From the NCBI RefSeq assembly GCF_018310695.1, contig NZ_JAGXCY010000022.1:23848-87847 (forward strand): 64,000 nucleotides of DNA, in the 5' to 3' direction. This DNA is from Paenibacillus sp. Marseille-Q4541. GTDB lineage: Bacteria > Bacillota > Bacilli > Paenibacillales > Paenibacillaceae. Positions 60,325-64,000 of this stretch are shown here, in pieces. Position 1 is the stretch's first letter. Each line of letters begins with the position of its first letter. A program made the translations under genes and the position numbers. A model generated the notes under the pieces. That model worked only from the letters and a program-made list of their open reading frames with translations, made no database searches and was not told the DNA's origin.

Positions 60325-61224
60325 ATGAAAAAAATTGCTGTACTCGGACTAGGAACCATGGGAGGTCCCATGGCCTCCAATCTCCTTAAAAAAGGATATG
60401 AAGTCACTGTATATAATCGGACCTCTGAAAAATGCAAACCGCTCGTAGCAGAAGGCGCTGTAGCAGCCAAAACACCGAAAGAAGCAGCTCACGGCCAGTC
60501 TCTAGTTATAACTATGGTAAGTAATGATGCTTCCATCAATGACATTTATTATGGCGAGAATGGTGTGTTTGCCGGTGTCATCGACGGTACAACCATTATC
60601 GACTGCAGTACCATTTCCCCGGATCTTGCCAAAAAGCTTGCGGAAGATGCTACGGCGCTCGATTGTTCTTTTCTCGATGCACCTGTTACGGGAAGCAAAC
60701 CAGCAGCCATAGACGGTTCTCTAGTATTCATGGTTGGTGGTGATACTGAAACCATCGACAGTCAAATGGATGTATTTGAAACACTCGGTAAAAAAGTTAT
60801 TCCGATGGGCGAAAATGGGAATGGTGCAGTAGCAAAACTTGCCCATAACACCATCGTTGGAATTAACAACGTTGCCCTAGCTGAAGGTTTCGCCATTGCT
60901 TCCAAATCAGGTATTCCTGCCGACGCCTTCTTGGATCTTGTTCAGTTAGGATCTGCCAGCAGTAAAGCGGCTGAACTGAAGGGTCGTAAAATCATTGATC
61001 ATGACTTTACAAATCAATTTTCGCTCGCCCTCATGCTCAAAGATTTAAAGCTAGCTTCTTCCCTGACAGACAGCACAGGAGTCCCTACACCGATGCTGAA
61101 CCTCGCAAAAAGCATGTTTCAGTCCGGTGCCGCACATGGATATGGCGATGAAGACTTATCAGCTGTCGTTAAGATCTATGAAGCTTATATAGCTCAACAG
61201 ATTAACGGCAAACCACTTGCATAA
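60325..61224 (+). CDS. NAD(P)-dependent beta-hydroxyacid dehydrogenase (3-hydroxyisobutyrate dehydrogenase family)
   Basis: A 299-residue oxidoreductase of the GarR/GlxR/MmsB family. It has the dinucleotide loop VLGLGTMGGPMASNLLKKGYEVTVYNRT (Asn and Arg after the second strand favour NADP), the substrate motif DAPVTGSKPAAIDGSLVFMVGG and the catalytic Lys region GAVAKLAHNTIVG. Gly-Ser-Lys-x-x-A in place of the usual S-G-G-x-x-x-A fits the succinic semialdehyde/glyoxylate reductase branch. AAGGTGAG precedes the ATG. Exact substrate unknown. Confidence 0.9.
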   Translation: MKKIAVLGLGTMGGPMASNLLKKGYEVTVYNRTSEKCKPLVAEGAVAAKTPKEAAHGQSLVITMVSNDASINDIYYGENGVFAGVIDGTTIIDCSTISPDLAKKLAEDATALDCSFLDAPVTGSKPAAIDGSLVFMVGGDTETIDSQMDVFETLGKKVIPMGENGNGAVAKLAHNTIVGINNVALAEGFAIASKSGIPADAFLDLVQLGSASSKAAELKGRKIIDHDFTNQFSLALMLKDLKLASSLTDSTGVPTPMLNLAKSMFQSGAAHGYGDEDLSAVVKIYEAYIAQQINGKPLA

Positions 61225-61235
61225 TTAAATAGGAT

Positions 61236-61276
61236 GAAAAAGGGTAAAGCGCCTTCTGGTCGCTTCACCCTTTTTT
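61236..61276. terminator. Bidirectional terminator between dehydrogenase gene and tkt
   Basis: AAAAAGGGT-AAGCG and CGCTT-ACCCTTTTTT pair with a single mismatch pair and inner C/G pairing, between convergent genes. Confidence 0.85.
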
Positions 61277-61361
61277 GTTTGCATGATACGGGGTACTAAG
61301 CCGCTCCTTATTCACGCTGTAATCGTTCCTTTAGATTGCTTTGCACCCGGATTTTAGCAAA

Positions 61362-63413
61362 TTACAGCAACGCTTTTACGCGACTTACTACATTTTCTAC
61401 AGTAAAGCCATATTCTTTCATTACTCTATCGCCAGGCGCAGATGCACCGAACGTCGTAATTCCAAGAATATCACCAGCATCGCCTACATATTTTTCCCAG
61501 CCCATAGGTTGAGCCATTTCTACTGCAAGACGTGCTTTTACGTCTGGAAGAATAACGGAATCTTTGTATGCTTTATCTTGTTTTTCGAACAGATCCCAGC
61601 TTGGCATGCTGATAACACGAACATAAATACCTTCTTCAGCAAGTGCTGCTTGTGCTTTTACAGCCAGTTGAACTTCAGAACCTGTAGCAATAATTTGTGC
61701 TGTCGCTTTACCGTCTTTCGCATCAGATACAACGTAAGCACCGCGTTTGATTCCTTCGCGAGCGCCGTCTACTGTACCAGCGAGGATTGGCAAGTTTTGA
61801 CGAGTAAGCACTAGGGCAACTGGATTCGAAGTGTTCTCTACTGCATAAGCCCATGCTGCGGAAGTTTCGTTCGCATCAGCTGGACGAATTACAGTCAGAC
61901 CTGGAATGATACGCAGCGAAGCAAGCTGTTCAATCGGCTCATGGGTAGGACCGTCTTCACCAACTGCGATACTGTCATGCGTCAGAACATAAGTTACTGG
62001 CAGTTTCATGATGGAAGACAAACGAACAGCTGGACGCAAGTAATCAGTGAATACGAAGAATGTTCCTCCGAATACTTTCACGCCGCCATGCAGTGCCATA
62101 CCATTCATTGCTGCAGCCATACCGAATTCGCGAACACCAAAGTAGATGTTACGACCGGAATAATCTGCTGGAGTGAACTGAGCCAGATCGTTCAAGTGAG
62201 TCATGGTAGAACTTTCAAGGTCAGCAGATCCACCTGTCAGGTTAAGAACATTGTGAGCAAGACCGTTCAGTGCATTACCGGAAGCTACACGAGTAGATAC
62301 CGCTTTATCTTCTACACTGTATTTCGGCAGGTCACGATCCCAACCTTCTGGAAGGTCGCCATTAACTGCTGTTTCAAACTGAGCAGCAAGTTCAGGGTAA
62401 GCTTTTTTGTATTCTGCAAATTTAGCTTCCCAAGCTTTATTGGCTTCAATACCGCGTTCTTTTACTTTTGCAAAATGAGCACGAACTTCGTCTGGAACGA
62501 AGAAATCTTCTTCATATACCCATTTGTAATATTCTTTAGTCAGTTTTGTTTCGTCAGCACCCAATGGAGATCCATGAGTACCGCCATGGCCACCTTTACC
62601 TTGTTTGTTCGGGCTACCGTAACCGATCACTGTTTTCACTTCGATCAGTGTTGGACGATCCGATACTGCTTGTGCTTCTTTGATCGCTTTTTCGATCGCA
62701 GGAAGATCGTTACCATCCTCTACGCGAAGCACTTGCCAGCCATATCCTTCAAAACGTTTTTGAACGCTTTCGGAGAAGGAAAGGTCAAGTTTACCATCTA
62801 GGGAAATATCGTTGGAATCATAAAGAACTACGAGTTTACCCAGTTTCAAGTGAGATGCCAGAGATGCTGCTTCGTGAGAAACACCTTCCATAAGGTCACC
62901 GTCACCACAAATTGCATAAGTAAAGTGGTCAACCACGTCAAATTTATCTTTATTGTAAGTAGCACCCAGCTGAGCTTCAGCCATTGCCATACCTACTGCC
63001 ATTGCAATCCCTTGTCCAAGTGGACCTGTTGTTGCGTCAACACCAGCAGTGTGACCGAACTCAGGGTGTCCTGGAGTAAGGCTTCCCCATTGACGGAATT
63101 GTTTGATTTCTTCCATTGGAAGATCATATCCGCTCAGGTGCAAAAGGCTATAAAGCAACATGGATCCATGTCCGGCAGACAGTACAAAACGGTCGCGGTT
63201 GATCCAAGTTGGATTTTCTGGATTATGGTTCATCGTTTTAGCAAACAATTGATAGCCCATCGGTGCGGAACCCATCGGCATACCCGGGTGTCCGGAATTC
63301 GCTTTCTCAATTGCATCAATTGCTAAGGTACGAACTGTAGTAATAGACAAGTTGTCGATTGTTAAATTTTCATCTTTTTGAATGCTTTGATCTTTCGTTT
63401 GTTGATCAGTCAT
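61362..63413 (-). CDS. tkt: Transketolase
   Basis: Transfers two-carbon units between sugar phosphates in the pentose phosphate pathway using thiamine diphosphate. The 683-residue protein has GHGSMLLYSLLHLSGYDLP, the ThDP motif GDGDLMEGVSHEAASLA...SNDISLDG, the pyrimidine domain with VREFGMAAAMNGMALHGG, and HDSIAVGEDGPTHEPIEQL. Residues 1-15 are a short extra N-terminal tail. GAGGAGG lies 7 bases before the ATG. Monocistronic; likely constitutive. Confidence 0.97.
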   Translation of the reverse strand: MTDQQTKDQSIQKDENLTIDNLSITTVRTLAIDAIEKANSGHPGMPMGSAPMGYQLFAKTMNHNPENPTWINRDRFVLSAGHGSMLLYSLLHLSGYDLPMEEIKQFRQWGSLTPGHPEFGHTAGVDATTGPLGQGIAMAVGMAMAEAQLGATYNKDKFDVVDHFTYAICGDGDLMEGVSHEAASLASHLKLGKLVVLYDSNDISLDGKLDLSFSESVQKRFEGYGWQVLRVEDGNDLPAIEKAIKEAQAVSDRPTLIEVKTVIGYGSPNKQGKGGHGGTHGSPLGADETKLTKEYYKWVYEEDFFVPDEVRAHFAKVKERGIEANKAWEAKFAEYKKAYPELAAQFETAVNGDLPEGWDRDLPKYSVEDKAVSTRVASGNALNGLAHNVLNLTGGSADLESSTMTHLNDLAQFTPADYSGRNIYFGVREFGMAAAMNGMALHGGVKVFGGTFFVFTDYLRPAVRLSSIMKLPVTYVLTHDSIAVGEDGPTHEPIEQLASLRIIPGLTVIRPADANETSAAWAYAVENTSNPVALVLTRQNLPILAGTVDGAREGIKRGAYVVSDAKDGKATAQIIATGSEVQLAVKAQAALAEEGIYVRVISMPSWDLFEKQDKAYKDSVILPDVKARLAVEMAQPMGWEKYVGDAGDILGITTFGASAPGDRVMKEYGFTVENVVSRVKALL

Positions 63414-63696
63414 GTTTCATCCTCCTCATAATCTCTAAAAAAAGATGTCAGGATAAGCAAACGGACTTACGCTCAGGGATTTCGACTGCACTAAAAAGAA
63501 AATATCAATTTAAAGCAAGTTAATCCGCTTGAATGTTTCAATTTGACTTATTCAATAGTATTGTAACACTTCATCCGCTATTTTTCCATAGCCTTCTTAT
63601 TCATTACGTGAAATTTCACATAAAGGCATCCACCAAAGTATCTCCTCAATAAGGAAAAGCATACCCTCTGATGAATGAAGAGTATATGTACATAAA

Positions 63697-63747
63697 AAGG
63701 CTAGGGATTCAATTAAATATTGAATCCCTATATTTACTTTTAGCCTT
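63697..63747. repeat. Extended inverted repeat in right-edge region
   Basis: TAGGGATTCAAT (63702-63713) and ATTGAATCCCTA (63719-63730) form a perfect 12-bp stem with a 5-base loop, and outer AAGGCTA and TAGCCTT (63697-63703, 63741-63747) can extend it with a bulge. It may be a terminator-like or small RNA structure. Confidence 0.6.
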
Positions 63748-63820
63748 GTCAAAGCACTTTAAAACAGCAAAAAAATTCCATTTCATATCCATAATGAAAC
63801 AACTTGACTATCATCTCTAA

Positions 63821-63865
63821 AAAAAGAACCATTCCAGCTTACATTCTGGAATGGTTCTTTTTTTT
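63821..63865. terminator. Strong bidirectional terminator without an adjacent gene
   Basis: AAAAAGAACCATTCCAG and CTGGAATGGTTCTTTTT form a perfect 14-bp-plus stem with an 8-base loop, an A run and a T run. On the minus strand it could end a gene beyond the window; on the plus strand it could end a small RNA. Confidence 0.85.
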
Positions 63866-64000
63866 ACATTAATGAAAGGAATTGTTATGTTGTTAAATCA
63901 ATTTCACAACTCATTAAAACGATAAATCGAAAGTATATCTAGACAAACTAAACCATTTTGATCTATATATACTCTTGATTGAAGCAACTAAAGGTATTAT

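Larger units (their letters stand above)
63414..64000. other. Non-coding right-edge region with two hairpins
   Basis: About 590 bases upstream of tkt without a supportable gene. It should contain the tkt promoter, but no clear pair is seen. Two strong structures lie at 63697-63747 and 63821-63865. A minor inverted segment AAGC/GCTT lies near 63514-63532. Confidence 0.5.

Noticed and set aside
61941..62801. 286-residue open frame antisense to transketolase
   Set aside because: Lies across conserved tkt sequence; composition rich in Phe, Cys and Thr is typical of an antisense shadow.
63887..63925. 12-codon open frame after AAAGGA at the right edge
   Set aside because: It follows a terminator and has no regulatory structure after it within the window; chance occurrence is likely.
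1..64000. tRNA, rRNA, insertion sequences, prophage genes or CRISPR arrays
   Set aside because: None was recognised: no cloverleaf, transposase, integrase, phage structural gene or regularly spaced repeat array was seen on reading both strands.

Overview
The window looks like a chromosomal segment of a low-to-mid GC Bacillota of the order Bacillales, most likely Paenibacillus or a close relative. This is inferred from the mix of genes (cobalamin salvage cluster with CbiZ, GH43 arabinan locus with a CUT1 sugar importer, mannonate dehydratase pathway, second ClpP isoform, MocR/EamA pair), AGGAGG-type ribosome binding sites, frequent TTG and GTG starts, and strong bidirectional terminators. No rRNA, tRNA, insertion sequence, prophage or CRISPR array was seen. 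The DNA reads as ordinary core and accessory chromosome.

Layout. 1-6.9 kb: a divergent partial gene at the left edge, a secreted alkaline phosphatase, an orphan MetQ-like lipoprotein, an RluD-type pseudouridine synthase, a coupled methyltransferase/lipoprotein pair, E. coli-type SpeD and a small duplicated-repeat protein. 7-10.4 kb: marR-SDR operon, two GNAT acetyltransferases and a methyltransferase. 10.5-14.5 kb: a zinc alcohol/polyol dehydrogenase divergent from gntR-uxuA-uxuB, with a perfect 30-bp operator-like palindrome between them. 14.6-22.3 kb: an FG-GAP/VCBS-like protein, then an arabinan utilisation locus: GH43 enzyme, two permeases, a sugar-binding lipoprotein, a secreted endo-arabinanase and a divergent ArsR-like regulator with a large C-terminal domain. 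Two cre-like CcpA sites lie in this locus. 22.4-31.7 kb: a split ThrE-type exporter pair, GNAT, SDR, a PQQ-type sugar dehydrogenase lipoprotein, an M24 peptidase, the cystine symporter TcyP and a chemoreceptor.

31.8-43.0 kb is a cobalamin uptake, salvage and late-assembly cluster, all on the minus strand. cobD-cbiZ-cbiB-cobC form one overlapping unit. btuF-btuC-btuD follow a cobalamin riboswitch with its own promoter and an intrinsic terminator. cobT-cobU-cobS-cobQ have a separate promoter behind another terminator. The set imports corrinoids (BtuFCD), strips the lower ligand side (CbiZ), rebuilds the aminopropanol arm (CobD, CbiB) and attaches the nucleotide loop (CobU, CobT, CobS, CobC). 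No corrin-ring synthesis genes lie in the window.

43.2-64 kb: lipoate ligase, HAD phosphatase, a 37-residue membrane peptide gene, a glycine-rich/coiled-coil protein, an orphan sulfatase, a membrane protein, an operon of an ECF-like sigma factor with a ClpP paralogue, a divergent EamA/MocR pair, an MBL-fold hydrolase, a family 5 solute-binding lipoprotein, an orphan CysA, yigZ-tetR, pgi, a 3-hydroxyisobutyrate dehydrogenase-family gene and transketolase. The right edge is about 590 bases of non-coding DNA with two strong hairpins.

Nothing here is a clearly undescribed multi-gene system. The best leads for new biology are the ArsR-like regulator of the arabinan locus with its nested inverted repeats, the sigma factor-ClpP operon, the 37-residue membrane peptide under a 12-bp inverted repeat, and the hairpin-rich right-edge region.
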